Numbered from the stretch's first letter, positions 36,364 through 45,394 are shown. The stretch is 64,000 nucleotides of DNA from Nocardia goodfellowii (GCF_017875645.1 NZ_JAGGMR010000001.1:6510001-6574000), one strand, 5' to 3'. Translations and numbers: made by a program. Notes: generated by a model not told the origin, from the letters alone.

Positions 36364-37530
36364 ATGCCCTGCCCCACCAGCGACGTGCAAGCATTCGAAA
36401 TCCACGCGAGCGACGCCGACCTCGATGATCTGCGCGCACGATTGGCCGCGGCGCGGCTACCGGAAGCCGAGACCGTCTCTCGCGCGGGACCTCGCCGATG
36501 GGACCAGGGTGTTCCGCTCGCCGACCTCACCGAAGTCGTGGACTACTGGCGGACCGAATACGACTGGCGGCCGTTCGAAGCGCGACTGAACCGAATGGGC
36601 CAGTTCCGCACCACAATCGACGATCTCGGCATCCACTTCCTGCACCGCCGCTCCGCGCGCGCGGATGCCACTCCCCTGATCTTGACGCACGGCTGGCCGG
36701 ACAGCATTGTTCGATTCATCGATGTGGTCGACGAACTGGCCGAGCCGGAAGATCCAGGGACACCGGCGTTCCACGTCGTGGTTCCCTCGCTGCCGGGCTT
36801 CGGCTACAGCGACAAGCCCGCCACCACCGGATGGGGAACCGAAAAGATCGCGGCCGCATGGGTGGAGCTGATGGGAAGGCTCGGCTACGGCGAGTTCGCC
36901 GCGCACGGCGGCGACTGGGGCGGCAATATCACCACCGTCCTCGGCGGCAGGTTCCCGGCGCACGTTCTCGGCATCCATACCACCTTCGCGGAAGCCCCAC
37001 CCGGATTGTCCACGGACGGACTGACTACGACCGAGCGTGCATGGATCGAGGAAACTCGCCATTTCTGGCACCACCGCGCGGCATACGCGAAGCAGCAGGC
37101 GACTCGACCGCAGACCATCGGCTACTCGCTCGTCGATTCACCGGTCGGACTTCTGGCCTGGATCCTCGACAAGTTCGCTGAATGGACAGATACCGAAGAC
37201 AGCCCGTTCGAAACGATTTCCCGCGACCGCGTTCTGGACGACGTCACCCTGTATTGGCTGACGCGAACCGGCGCATCGGCAGCCCGCATCTACTACGAAA
37301 GCCACAACTCACTCGACCCCGAACTTCGCGTCGACGTCCCGTCAGCACTGACCATGTATCCCCGCGACGTCGAGAAGTGTCCGCGCCCCTGGGCCCAGGA
37401 GCGTTATCGACAGATCGTCCGGTGGAATACCCCCGAATTCGGCGGGCATTTCCCGTCTCTGGAAGCGCCGGAATACTTCATCGAAGACCTGCGAGCAGGC
37501 CTCGCGGCAGTGCTGGCCGCCAATCAGTGA
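36364..37530 (+). CDS. epoxide hydrolase (EHN family)
   Basis: This 388-residue alpha/beta hydrolase adds water to epoxides. The N-terminus (FEIHASDADLDDLRARLAAARLPE) is the EHN domain, the fold has HGWPDS for the oxyanion hole, and HGGDWGG holds the nucleophilic Asp. The C-terminal EFGGHFPSLEAPE gives the catalytic His, and IYYESHN a Tyr of the lid. AGGAGG precedes the ATG. It is probably controlled by the divergent CGNR protein. Its 3' end overlaps the convergent secreted-protein gene by 53 bp. Confidence 0.9.
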   Translation: MPCPTSDVQAFEIHASDADLDDLRARLAAARLPEAETVSRAGPRRWDQGVPLADLTEVVDYWRTEYDWRPFEARLNRMGQFRTTIDDLGIHFLHRRSARADATPLILTHGWPDSIVRFIDVVDELAEPEDPGTPAFHVVVPSLPGFGYSDKPATTGWGTEKIAAAWVELMGRLGYGEFAAHGGDWGGNITTVLGGRFPAHVLGIHTTFAEAPPGLSTDGLTTTERAWIEETRHFWHHRAAYAKQQATRPQTIGYSLVDSPVGLLAWILDKFAEWTDTEDSPFETISRDRVLDDVTLYWLTRTGASAARIYYESHNSLDPELRVDVPSALTMYPRDVEKCPRPWAQERYRQIVRWNTPEFGGHFPSLEAPEYFIEDLRAGLAAVLAANQ

Positions 37531-38089
37531 ACACCAGGACCGAGGCGCTACCTGCCGCGATGGCCGCGATGGCCGCGGCCAGGCAACCGGGGCCGACGAG
37601 CAGACACGAACCGAGTCCGAGCACAGCGCCCACGGCGGCACCAGCTGCCAGTCCGGCCAGTCCGCCGATGCCAGGGTTACGGAGGAGATCGGCGGACAAT
37701 TCGTTCATCGCGAGCTGGTTTTCGATCGGCGAGGCCACTGGACGCAACGCCGTCCGGTCGAGACCGGTGGTGTCCGGCGTAAGAGTCAGGGTGCGGCCGT
37801 CGGCGGAGATCTCTTGCTGCAGGGCCAGCGGTTGTCCGTCCAAGGAATACGCCAGCGGCAGTGTGTCGATGACCGCACCGGCGGTGTTGCGGACGGCGAC
37901 CGAGTCACCACCGTCCTCGAAGGCGAAGGTCCCGTGGTCCAAGGTCGTGACCACGAAATGATCGGCCACCGCGGCGCGATAGGACACCGCAGGCGAAGGC
38001 AGGTTCGGGTCTGCGTGCGCGGTGATCGTTTTCGGCATGATGCTGATGGCCGCGAGTGCGGCCAGGAAGGTGGATCGGCTGAGTTTCAT
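37478..38089 (-). CDS. exported hypothetical protein with Gly/Ala-rich hydrophobic tail
   Basis: This 203-residue protein begins with a signal peptide (TFLAALAAISIMPKTITAHA) and has a beta-rich domain (VVTTLDHGTFAFEDGGDSVAVRN, TLTLTPDTTGLD). It ends in GIGGLAGLAAGAAVGAVLGLGSCLLVGPGCLAAAIAAIAAGSA, a glycine-zipper membrane-like stretch. GAGGAAG precedes the ATG at 38089. Similar architecture is common among uncharacterised Nocardia exported proteins; the role is unknown. It overlaps the convergent epoxide hydrolase end (37478-37530). Confidence 0.7.
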   Translation of the reverse strand: MKLSRSTFLAALAAISIMPKTITAHADPNLPSPAVSYRAAVADHFVVTTLDHGTFAFEDGGDSVAVRNTAGAVIDTLPLAYSLDGQPLALQQEISADGRTLTLTPDTTGLDRTALRPVASPIENQLAMNELSADLLRNPGIGGLAGLAAGAAVGAVLGLGSCLLVGPGCLAAAIAAIAAGSASVLVFTDWRPALPRGLLAGLR

Positions 38090-38127
38090 CGGTACTTCCT
38101 CGTCGAAAGCGGCTGCGTGGCAGCTGT

Positions 38128-39033
38128 TCACGCGTTAGTGTCCGCGAGTTCGCGGACCGCGGCAGCGAGTGGTTTCCAAGCGTGTTCAGGCAGGTCGTGC
38201 CCCACTCGGGAAAGCAGGAGCAGCCGGGCGCCGGGGATCTGGGACGCGATGACGTGCGCGGCGTTGGTTTTGATCAGCGGGTCGTCTTCGCCGTGCACGA
38301 CGAGGGTCGGCCGAGTGATCTCGGTGATCGCTGGCCCGCTCCATTGGGCCCCGATCTGCCGGCTCTGTGCCTCCTGATCGTGAATCCCGCTGTCCGGGTT
38401 CGCTTCCAGTCGTGTGCGCACCATCGCCTCGTCGAATTCGTGCCGGGGTGAGGCGAGGAGCTTCGCCACCGTGACGCCCGCCTCGATCGCGCCCGCCGGA
38501 GTGTCGGGGAATTTGACCCGGGCGAATTTCGCGAGCGTGCCCAGCCGGATGTAGCGGAGTGTGCGCAGTCCGATGACATCCCCCGGCACGGCATCGACCG
38601 AGGTGAGCGTGCGTACACGGGTGGGGTGCCGGAGGGCCACCCGCTGGACGACCGCGCCGCCCAGGGAGACGCCGAGCAGATGTGCCGAACCCCAGCCCAG
38701 TTCGTCGAGCACCGCCGCGGCGTCGTCCGCCATGTCTTCGGCGGTGTAGGCCGCGCCGCGCCGCGCCAGCAGCGCCGTGATCGGGTTCCGTACAGCTGTC
38801 GGTGGCAGATGGGTCGATTCACCGCCGTCGCGCTGGTCGTATCGCGCTACCGCGAAACCGTATTCGGCCAATTGCGCACAGAACCCGTCGGGCAGCCAAT
38901 GCCGGTTCGCGCCCAACCCGGTCGCGACGAGCAGTGGGTCTCCGCCTGCGCCTGGCATGAACTCGTCGAACGCGAGGCGTACCGCCCCGTTGTGCGCCCA
39001 TCGTCGCGGTCCCCATGGTGCGTCGCGTGACAT
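38128..39033 (-). CDS. alpha/beta hydrolase
   Basis: A 301-residue cytoplasmic hydrolase. GVSLGGAVVQRVALRHP carries the nucleophilic Ser, VVHGEDDPLI the Asp and VGHDLPEHAW the His. RYDQRDGGES is the usual strand-turn segment. The family covers esterases, haloperoxidase-like and lactonase enzymes; no substrate can be named. AGGAGG six bases before the ATG at 39033 defines the start. The divergent TetR at 39115 is the likely repressor, as one arm of its dyad lies over this ribosome site. Confidence 0.85.
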   Translation of the reverse strand: MSRDAPWGPRRWAHNGAVRLAFDEFMPGAGGDPLLVATGLGANRHWLPDGFCAQLAEYGFAVARYDQRDGGESTHLPPTAVRNPITALLARRGAAYTAEDMADDAAAVLDELGWGSAHLLGVSLGGAVVQRVALRHPTRVRTLTSVDAVPGDVIGLRTLRYIRLGTLAKFARVKFPDTPAGAIEAGVTVAKLLASPRHEFDEAMVRTRLEANPDSGIHDQEAQSRQIGAQWSGPAITEITRPTLVVHGEDDPLIKTNAAHVIASQIPGARLLLLSRVGHDLPEHAWKPLAAAVRELADTNA

Positions 39034-39041
39034 TTCGAACC

Positions 39042-39074
39042 TCCTAAACTGTGATCGGTGAACGCAGTTTAGGA
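39042..39074. promoter_or_regulatory. TetR operator dyad between hydrolase and tetR
   Basis: TCCTAAACTG (39042-39051) and CAGTTTAGGA (39065-39074) are perfect 10-bp arms, 13 bp apart. The left arm covers the hydrolase ribosome site (AGGAGG on the minus strand); the right contains TAGGAT, a possible -10 for tetR. Confidence 0.6.
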
Positions 39075-39114
39075 TAGGGCACAACAGGCATCGGCGATAG
39101 AGGGGGTACGGCAA

Positions 39115-39810
39115 GTGACGAAGTCCGGGAAGGCCACCCCGACCGTGTGGGAACGCACCGAAGGGAGGCGAGGGCCCGCCCCGTCGCACAGTCGGGACGA
39201 CCTCACCGCCGCCGCGATCGAACTGGCCGACCAGGGCGGGCTGGCCGCCGTCTCCACCCGGCGGATCGCCCAGAAACTCGGCGTGAGCCAGTCGGCGCTG
39301 TACCGCTACGTGTCGGGCCGTGACGACGTGCTCGACCTCATGGTCGATTTCGTCGCCGGAAAGATCGATCTGGCCGTACCGCCGAGCGGCGCGGTGATCG
39401 ATGACCTCACCGCCCTGGCGGTCCGCGCCAAGGCCATCCATGTCGGCTACCCGTGGTTACTCGACATCCCCGTCGAGCCGTTACGGGTCGGACCGCACGG
39501 AATCGCCTACCTCGAGTACGCACTGCGGGCCATGGCGAACGTCGATGTGCCGGGACCGATGAAACTGCAGGCAATCGCGGTACTGAACGCTCTGGTCCAA
39601 CAGTTCGCCCGCGCCGAACTCGGTGACCGGAGCGCAGATCGGTCGCGTCGCATCGCCCAGGCGGCCTATCTCCACAAGACCGCCCACCAAGGGGACCATC
39701 GGTTCCTCGCGGCAGCGCTCGAGGTGTCGGAGCGCGGCGCGGAGGCGCCGGGTGCGATGTTCGAACTCATGCTGCGACGAGTGCTCGAGGGTTTGCTGAA
39801 ACCGGACTGA
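39115..39810 (+). CDS. TetR family regulator (TetR_C type)
   Basis: This is a 231-residue repressor. HTH: SRDDLTAAAIELADQGGLAAVSTRRIAQKLGVSQSALYRYVSGRDDVLDLMVD. The C-terminal part (YPWLLDIPVEPLRVGPHGIAYLEYALRAMA) belongs to the tetracycline-repressor-type C-domain. The start is the GTG at 39115. The intergenic dyad and the divergent hydrolase suggest a simple repressor-hydrolase pair. Confidence 0.85.
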   Translation: MTKSGKATPTVWERTEGRRGPAPSHSRDDLTAAAIELADQGGLAAVSTRRIAQKLGVSQSALYRYVSGRDDVLDLMVDFVAGKIDLAVPPSGAVIDDLTALAVRAKAIHVGYPWLLDIPVEPLRVGPHGIAYLEYALRAMANVDVPGPMKLQAIAVLNALVQQFARAELGDRSADRSRRIAQAAYLHKTAHQGDHRFLAAALEVSERGAEAPGAMFELMLRRVLEGLLKPD

Positions 39811-39901
39811 ATGCGCCTCCCCGCCTTCCGGATGCCGCATCCGCTCCGCCGGAACGGGCCTGTGCCACTTGCCGATTCAGTGTGGCGAAGCGGCAAGCGG
39901 G

Positions 39902-39972
39902 AAATCTAGCAGCGCTAGACAAGCTAGCCACCGGATGCTATCTTTGCTCCAGTTTCTAGCGCTGCTAGATTT
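39902..39972. promoter_or_regulatory. two inverted 18-bp operator copies before DUF1772 gene
   Basis: AAATCTAGCAGCGCTAGA (39902-39919) recurs exactly as its reverse complement at 39955-39972, and each is itself a dyad (TCTAGC-NNN-GCTAGA). The 35 bp between can hold the promoter of the gene at 39991. A TetR-type repressor is likely; the TetR gene at 39115 lies just upstream. Confidence 0.6.
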
Positions 39973-39990
39973 TGGAGAGGGAAGCCGAAA

Positions 39991-40467
39991 ATGCTCATTG
40001 TCACCGGCCAAATCATCGCCGTCCTCGCGGTTCTCGCCAACGCGGTCATCTATGGCACCGATGTCTGCGGGGCCGTGATCACCCGGTCCGTCTACCGCAG
40101 GCTCGACGACGCGACCGTGACGATGAGTGCGGGATGGGGTCACTACTACGGCGACAAGCGCATGCCGGTTTTCGGTGCGGGCGGTGTGGTCGCCGCGGTG
40201 CTCACGCTGCTGATCGCGCTGTTCGCCGGGCAGACGGGCGCCGCTGTCGCGGCGGGCATCTCGGTGGCGGCACTGCTCACGTGGCTCGCCTTCTATGTCC
40301 ACGTCGCCAAGCCGATCAATACCCAGCAGACCGCCGCCGCACAGAGCGGCATCATTCCCGCCGATGCCCGTGCGCTGCAAGACAAGTGGGACAGCATTCT
40401 GAAGTACCGGGTCACCCTGCAGGCCATCGCCGTCGCCGGACTGTGCGCCGCGCTGATCCTGTTCTGA
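39991..40467 (+). CDS. DUF1772/anthrone-oxygenase-like membrane protein
   Basis: A 158-residue four-helix membrane protein (VTGQIIAVLAVLANAVIYG, GAGGVVAAVLTLLIALFA, VAAGISVAALLTWLAFYV, LQAIAVAGLCAALILF), with WGHYYGDKRMP and HVAKPIN loops as in DUF1772. Members of this group act near polyketide and redox genes. It is followed 46 bp later by a PPOX F420-type oxidoreductase, and both probably come from one transcript under the 39902-39972 operators. Confidence 0.75.
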   Translation: MLIVTGQIIAVLAVLANAVIYGTDVCGAVITRSVYRRLDDATVTMSAGWGHYYGDKRMPVFGAGGVVAAVLTLLIALFAGQTGAAVAAGISVAALLTWLAFYVHVAKPINTQQTAAAQSGIIPADARALQDKWDSILKYRVTLQAIAVAGLCAALILF

Positions 40468-40513
40468 TCTCGAGCGAACCAACGCACATCGCATTCACCG
40501 AGGAGTATTCGAC

Positions 40514-40912
40514 ATGATTTTCACCAGCAACGAACAGCAGTTTCTCGCGCAGGCCGGGCTCGGCCGGCTGGCCACGGTGTCACCGGACGGCGTAGTGCAG
40601 AACAATCCGACCAGTTATCGGGTGAACGCCGATGGCACGATCGACATCGGGGGCATGCGGATGCGCGCTACTCGGAAGTACCGCAATGTCGAGGCGGGCA
40701 GCCGCGTGTCGTTCGTCATCGACCAGCAGGTTTCGTTGGATCCCTACGTGATTCGCGGCATCGAGATCCGCGGCACGGCCGAGGCGCTGGACGACGAGGA
40801 ACCACCGTTTCCGCCCCAGGAACGCGCCGTCATCCGAATTCGCCCTGAGCGGGTCATCTCCTGGGGTATCGACGGCGGGTCCTTCGACTTCACCAGCCGG
40901 GTCGTCGAGTAG
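40514..40912 (+). CDS. PPOX-class F420-dependent oxidoreductase
   Basis: A 132-residue split-barrel flavin/F420 enzyme: QAGLGRLATVSPDGVVQNNPTSYRVNADGTIDIGG, then the KYRNVEAGSRVSFVID strand, and a C-terminal RPERVISWGIDG. It is the PPOX/pyridoxamine-oxidase-like fold that uses F420 in actinobacteria. Substrate is unknown. It sits downstream of the DUF1772 gene in the same unit and is closed by the hairpin at 40942. Confidence 0.82.
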   Translation: MIFTSNEQQFLAQAGLGRLATVSPDGVVQNNPTSYRVNADGTIDIGGMRMRATRKYRNVEAGSRVSFVIDQQVSLDPYVIRGIEIRGTAEALDDEEPPFPPQERAVIRIRPERVISWGIDGGSFDFTSRVVE

Positions 40913-40941
40913 CAAAAGGCTTGTCCGACAGCAGGTCTCGG

Positions 40942-40974
40942 GGCGAGGTGCCGGATCCTAGCGGGCACCTCGCC
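40942..40974. terminator. bidirectional terminator
   Basis: GGCGAGGTGCC (40942-40952) pairs with GGCACCTCGCC (40964-40974); the stem ends exactly at the stop of the convergent propeller gene, serving both. Confidence 0.7.
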
Positions 40975-42366
40975 TCAGCGTTCGAGCGGACGAAGTCCGA
41001 TCATCGTGTGGGCACTGCCGTAGGTGTAGCGCCCCTTCCCGTGTACGGCGAGCCGACTCGGTTCGGTGAAAACGTCGGGGTCGGTGTCCACGGCGAGAAA
41101 CGGAATGTCCCACGCGATAGCGCCGGTCCGGGCCTCGACCGCCCAGAGTCCAGTGGAGTCGGAAAAGATGACCCTGTCTCCGTCCCAGCCCTGGATCGTG
41201 CCGGAACGGGTGGCCTCGGACCGCCATAGCCGATGTCCGGTACGCAGGTCCAGGCCGGTTTCGGTGCGCGCGTGGGTGTCTCGCAGTAGGGCGACGTCGC
41301 CGAGAACGGCCACCGCGGTGCCGGTCGTGGCATTGACGTTGTATTCGTTGGTCTCCCCGGCCGCGGCGATCAGGTCGGGACTGCTCCAGATCCGGTTACC
41401 GGTACGCCGGTCATGGGCGCTGTCGCCGAGCAGGACCGGAATCGTGTCGTCGGTCGGAAGGTCGATTGAAAGGCTCTGCGCGACTTCGCTGTCGGTGGTG
41501 GCGATGACGCGGCCCGTGCGGTCCAGGATGGTGCTGCCGGTGATTTTGTGGCCCCGGCAATCGATCAGGGTGCGCACGACCAACGCGCCGCTGGTCGCGC
41601 CAGCGTCGGAACATCCGTCCTGCGTGGCGCTCCAGGTCGACCGCCCGGTGGCGAGATCGAAACCGGCGAGGTCGATGCCGAGGCTGAAGACGCCCTGCCC
41701 ATGGGAGACATCCAAGGAGTCGTACGGCAGGTCCTCCCACGCGGTCCCCATACTGAACGCCTTGGACCAGTAGGCGTCCGGATCGGCGAGCGTTCCGGCA
41801 TGAACACGCACGTCATCGGATTCCACGTCGCCCTCGGCGACAAACACGCGATCATCGAGTGTCGCGATCGCGAAGGGATACCAATCCGTCGGCGTGCGCG
41901 TCACTTTCCCGGTCTCGACGTCGTAACCGACCAGCGCTCGGTCGGAGGTGAAACATACGACCCGGCCGTCGACGGGAAGCGGCCCGCAACCGCTCAGGTC
42001 CGCGGCCGGGGCCTGCCAGCGCTGGGCACCAGTGCCCGCGTCGATGCCTACCAGCACCGGGTCCCGCAGGTACATGTCGTCGTCCGGCACACCGACCACC
42101 GTCACCAGCGTGTCACCGGCCTCGACGAATCCAGCTCCGCCGGAATCGAATTCGGTGCCCGCCCGGGGATCGCGGAATTCCGCGTTCGCTCGTCCGTATC
42201 CGGCGACGCTGACCGACCACGCGAGCCCCGGCGCGGAATCCGCGGTGCCGGTGATCTTGCGCGTGCTGTCTTCGGGCTGCAGGTGCACGACAACCGCACC
42301 GGCAGTGGTGATTACGGCCGCCGTGGCGGCGAGCACGAGATTCCGGAGCCCGGGGATCGTTGTCAC
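40975..42366 (-). CDS. PQQ-like beta-propeller repeat protein, membrane-anchored
   Basis: A 463-residue protein with an N-terminal transmembrane segment (NLVLAATAAVITTAGAVVVHL) and repeated GTGAQRWQAP, TGRSTWSAT, TGNRIWSS, TGHRLWRSE and TGAIAWDIP blades of a PQQ/BamB-like propeller outside the membrane. Such proteins act as binding platforms rather than PQQ enzymes. The GTG at 42366 overlaps the upstream gene's stop (GTGA). The partner upstream has the same topology, so they likely form one complex. Confidence 0.75.
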   Translation of the reverse strand: MTTIPGLRNLVLAATAAVITTAGAVVVHLQPEDSTRKITGTADSAPGLAWSVSVAGYGRANAEFRDPRAGTEFDSGGAGFVEAGDTLVTVVGVPDDDMYLRDPVLVGIDAGTGAQRWQAPAADLSGCGPLPVDGRVVCFTSDRALVGYDVETGKVTRTPTDWYPFAIATLDDRVFVAEGDVESDDVRVHAGTLADPDAYWSKAFSMGTAWEDLPYDSLDVSHGQGVFSLGIDLAGFDLATGRSTWSATQDGCSDAGATSGALVVRTLIDCRGHKITGSTILDRTGRVIATTDSEVAQSLSIDLPTDDTIPVLLGDSAHDRRTGNRIWSSPDLIAAAGETNEYNVNATTGTAVAVLGDVALLRDTHARTETGLDLRTGHRLWRSEATRSGTIQGWDGDRVIFSDSTGLWAVEARTGAIAWDIPFLAVDTDPDVFTEPSRLAVHGKGRYTYGSAHTMIGLRPLER

Positions 42367-43703
42367 CGCGACACCTCGAGTCCCGGATTCAAAGCGATTT
42401 CCTCCAGTAGCGCGAATGTCGCGGTCTCGGTCGGGTTTCCGCTGGAGCTGGCCCGGACCTGCGTCCCGGATGGCCGGGTGACTGTGACGCTGCGGGTCGT
42501 TCCCGGCGAGGACGACGGTTCCATCGACGTGGTCGTCCATTCGCTGGTCGCGACTATCGTCCCGTCCGGCAGCCGACGCGACACCGTACCGTCGTTCGAT
42601 GCGGTATCGGGCTCCTGTGGGAGAGGCTGGCCGGTGCTGATCGTGACCCCCAACTGCGATTGGCGACCGGGTGTGGTTACTCGAACCATCTGGCACACCC
42701 CACCCGTGCTCGCTGGTAGTAGCGCCCCGAGCGGCCGGTCCAGGGTCAAGCCGTCAAGAGGCATCTGGGCCAGCACCGCATTCCATTTACGGGCCTGGGC
42801 CTGATCGATCGCGGCGGAAGATTCCGAGGCGCCGTAACAGGATTCGGGTGGGTTCGGTGTTCCGGGCGGCACCGGCGCGGTGACGCGCAGCCCGGGGGCG
42901 GTGACTAGTGCGACGAGGTCGTCGATGGTCAAGGGGACGGCTCGGGTACGGCCGCTTCCGTCGCGGGCGTCGTCGGTGGCGCTCGCGTGCGCGACGGATC
43001 CGTCCGGAAGGTAGGCGGTAGCGGTGCGCGAAAGAGTACGGACCCCATTCGTCTCGTGCCAGGTGTCATCGGTGTCGACGATCGTGCCGTCCGGGAGGTG
43101 TCGCCGTTCGTCGAGATCGCCTGCGACACAGGGTGGTATCGGCGTAGTGGACATCCGCACGGTCACCGTCAGCCCGCCCGCTCCATCGCCGCGCAGCAGC
43201 GTGGCCTGTGCGTTGGTCCAACCGCCGAATTCCTTGTGCTCGGTGGAATCGCCGGGAATCGGCTGGAATATCAGCGACCGTTGCACCGACGCGAAGGCGA
43301 TCTCGACACCCGCGGGCAGCGCTTCCTGGAGCGCTTGCGTCATCGCGCCGGCTTTGGGACCGGAGAACCACGGATAGGACGGATTGTCGTATTCGGGAGT
43401 GCCCAAGTATGCCATCCCGAAAAATCGCGGTTGCTGTGGCGGTTCGACGACATCGCACCCCGGGATCTGTACCGGAAACGTAACCGGCGGAGTGACATAG
43501 GAATATTCGGCCGGTGCCGGCGGCTCCGAAGTGGTGGGTGTGACCGGTGTGGTCGTCAACTCCGGCTCCGGCTCATGCAGCAGCCCGGCGACGAGAAAGG
43601 CGGTCGCGACAACCGCTACGCAGGTCAAGCCCACCGTCCAGCGGGTGACCGCGGGCGACGGCTCGGTCACTTCTCTCTCGTCGTCGTTCTCCATATATCG
43701 CAT
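42363..43703 (-). CDS. membrane-anchored hypothetical protein with internal repeat
   Basis: A 446-residue protein. A short charged cytoplasmic start (MRYMENDDEREVTEPSP) is followed by one membrane helix (WTVGLTCVAVVATAFLVAGLL), a Pro/Thr/Glu linker, and a large outer part. That part has two similar blocks, each with LPDGTIV and a following Thr/Ser-rich segment (about 215-265 and 390-435), suggesting duplication. No known family. It is translationally coupled to the propeller protein gene. The ATG at 43694 is an alternative start. Confidence 0.65.
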   Translation of the reverse strand: MRYMENDDEREVTEPSPAVTRWTVGLTCVAVVATAFLVAGLLHEPEPELTTTPVTPTTSEPPAPAEYSYVTPPVTFPVQIPGCDVVEPPQQPRFFGMAYLGTPEYDNPSYPWFSGPKAGAMTQALQEALPAGVEIAFASVQRSLIFQPIPGDSTEHKEFGGWTNAQATLLRGDGAGGLTVTVRMSTTPIPPCVAGDLDERRHLPDGTIVDTDDTWHETNGVRTLSRTATAYLPDGSVAHASATDDARDGSGRTRAVPLTIDDLVALVTAPGLRVTAPVPPGTPNPPESCYGASESSAAIDQAQARKWNAVLAQMPLDGLTLDRPLGALLPASTGGVCQMVRVTTPGRQSQLGVTISTGQPLPQEPDTASNDGTVSRRLPDGTIVATSEWTTTSMEPSSSPGTTRSVTVTRPSGTQVRASSSGNPTETATFALLEEIALNPGLEVSR

Positions 43704-43831
43704 TCTGTCTGCCCCGCTTGATCGACCGCCACCTGCGCCTGTTCGTAAGTTGCCGTTCGCCGGTAGCGGGGCGGGCCGCCGACTAGGCTTTGCCACGTGT
43801 CAGGCTGTCGTCCGATCCGGAGCGAAATCGT

Positions 43832-44785
43832 ATGCGGGCCGTAGTATATGACCGCTACGGCGGCCCCGAGGTGCTCTCTGTCGCGGACATCCCGATACCT
43901 TCGCCAGGACCCGAACAGGTACTCGTTCAAGTACATTCGACGTCGATCAATCTCTCCGACTGGGAGACACTGCTGGGCACACCGCTGTATTCGCGCCTCG
44001 GCGGGCTCCGGACACCGAAACGCCGAGTTCTCGGATCCGACATCGCCGGGCGCGTCGAAGCCGTCGGCTCCCGAGTCACTCTGTTCGCGCCGGGTGACGA
44101 GGTCTACGGCGACAATCTCATGCTCAAGGGCGGATTCGCCGAATATGCCGTGGTTCCCGAAAAAGCATTGGCACGCAAACCGGAGTCGCTGAGCTTCACC
44201 GAGGCGTCGACCCTGCCGCAGGCGGCAGCGATCGCACTCCAGGGCACAGCCGGCGTCACAACAGGTATGTCGGTCTTGATCAACGGAGCAGGCGGTGGAT
44301 CCGGCGCGTTCGCGATCCAGTTGGCCAAGCGTGCCGGAGCCCACGTGACCGGCGTGGACAACGCCGCCAAACTGGCTTTCATGCGCACCCTCGGTGCCGA
44401 CGAGGTAATGGACTACCGCGCAACGGATTTCACCCGAACCGGACCATACGACCGCATACTCGACCTCGTCGCCCACCGCTCGGTCTTCGCCTATCGCAGG
44501 GCGGTCGCGCGCGGCGGCCGCTATCGCTGCGTCGGCGGCACCACCCGCGCGTTGCTGCGAATGACGACCATCGGCGTCATCGCCGGCATCGCCACCGGCC
44601 GCAGCCTCGGTGTTCTCGCGGTGCGGGAGGGACCCGCCCACTTCACGCCCCTAGCGGAGGCTTGTGCCGCGGGACAAATCGGTATCCATATCGATCGCGT
44701 GTGCCCGCTCGAGGAAACCGCGGAGGCGCTCGCCCACGTCGGCGCGGGTCGCGCCCTGGGCAAAGTGGTGGTCGAGATCCGCTGA
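43832..44785 (+). CDS. quinone oxidoreductase-like medium-chain dehydrogenase
   Basis: A 317-residue NAD(P)H-dependent enzyme: AVVYDRYGGPEVLSVADIP start, VLGSDIAGRVEAVGSRV, GAGGGSGAFAIQLAKRAGAHVTGVDN for the nucleotide, and a C-terminal ETAEALAHVGAGRALGKVVVEI. It lacks the structural-zinc Cys cluster, so it is the zinc-free QOR/enoyl-reductase group. Substrate is unknown. GGAG nine bases before the ATG supports the start. Confidence 0.85.
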   Translation: MRAVVYDRYGGPEVLSVADIPIPSPGPEQVLVQVHSTSINLSDWETLLGTPLYSRLGGLRTPKRRVLGSDIAGRVEAVGSRVTLFAPGDEVYGDNLMLKGGFAEYAVVPEKALARKPESLSFTEASTLPQAAAIALQGTAGVTTGMSVLINGAGGGSGAFAIQLAKRAGAHVTGVDNAAKLAFMRTLGADEVMDYRATDFTRTGPYDRILDLVAHRSVFAYRRAVARGGRYRCVGGTTRALLRMTTIGVIAGIATGRSLGVLAVREGPAHFTPLAEACAAGQIGIHIDRVCPLEETAEALAHVGAGRALGKVVVEIR

Positions 44786-44926
44786 CCTCCGCTGCTGCAG
44801 ACCCCGGTTGTCCCTATAGCTAATGGTGCAAATTGTGATTCTCCGGACTGGATGGGCGAATCCGGCGGAATTCGTGGATGATTCGTCAAGCTTTCTGTCG
44901 GTCTTTGTTTGCGGAGGAATATTTTG

Positions 44927-45394
44927 ATGAGGTTTATCGGCAAGGCCGCTTTCGCGTTCGCGGCGTTGGGTCTGGCGGGAGGGTCGGTCACCGGTGCTGG
45001 TTCGGCTCATGCCGACAACCCGGCGGATGAGCCCGGATTGTTCGGGGCGATCGCCTTCAGTGAACAAAATTGGTCCTACGGCACCAGTGTTGATGCGGAC
45101 AGTGTCAAGACCGCGATCGACGAGGCACTCGACAGCTGCGGGTGGGACGGTGCCTCCGACTGCGCTGTTGTGGTGACTTGGGCCGACGGCTGTGGCGCGC
45201 TGGTTTATGTCGACAACGACTCGATGTACGGGTACGGCAGCGGCGCGGGTCCTGACCGTTCGTCCGCGCTCGCCGCCGCCCACGCCAGCCTGGGCCGGTA
45301 CTACCCGCAGGCGCTGCTGGCCAACGTCGGTTCCGCAGACCGTGCGGGGACAGGCATCAGCGAAGTGATCTGTACCGCCAACGCGCAACGCTGA
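44927..45394 (+). CDS. DUF4189-type exported protein
   Basis: A 155-residue exported protein with a signal peptide (FAFAALGLAGGSVTGAGSAHA-D) and a single DUF4189-like domain: FGAIAFSEQNWSYGTSVDADS, then CGWDGASDCAVVVTWADGCGALVYV. The Cys pairs suggest disulphides outside the cell. The unit is solitary, with a GGAGG ribosome site at 44913-44917. Function unknown. Confidence 0.8.
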   Translation: MRFIGKAAFAFAALGLAGGSVTGAGSAHADNPADEPGLFGAIAFSEQNWSYGTSVDADSVKTAIDEALDSCGWDGASDCAVVVTWADGCGALVYVDNDSMYGYGSGAGPDRSSALAAAHASLGRYYPQALLANVGSADRAGTGISEVICTANAQR

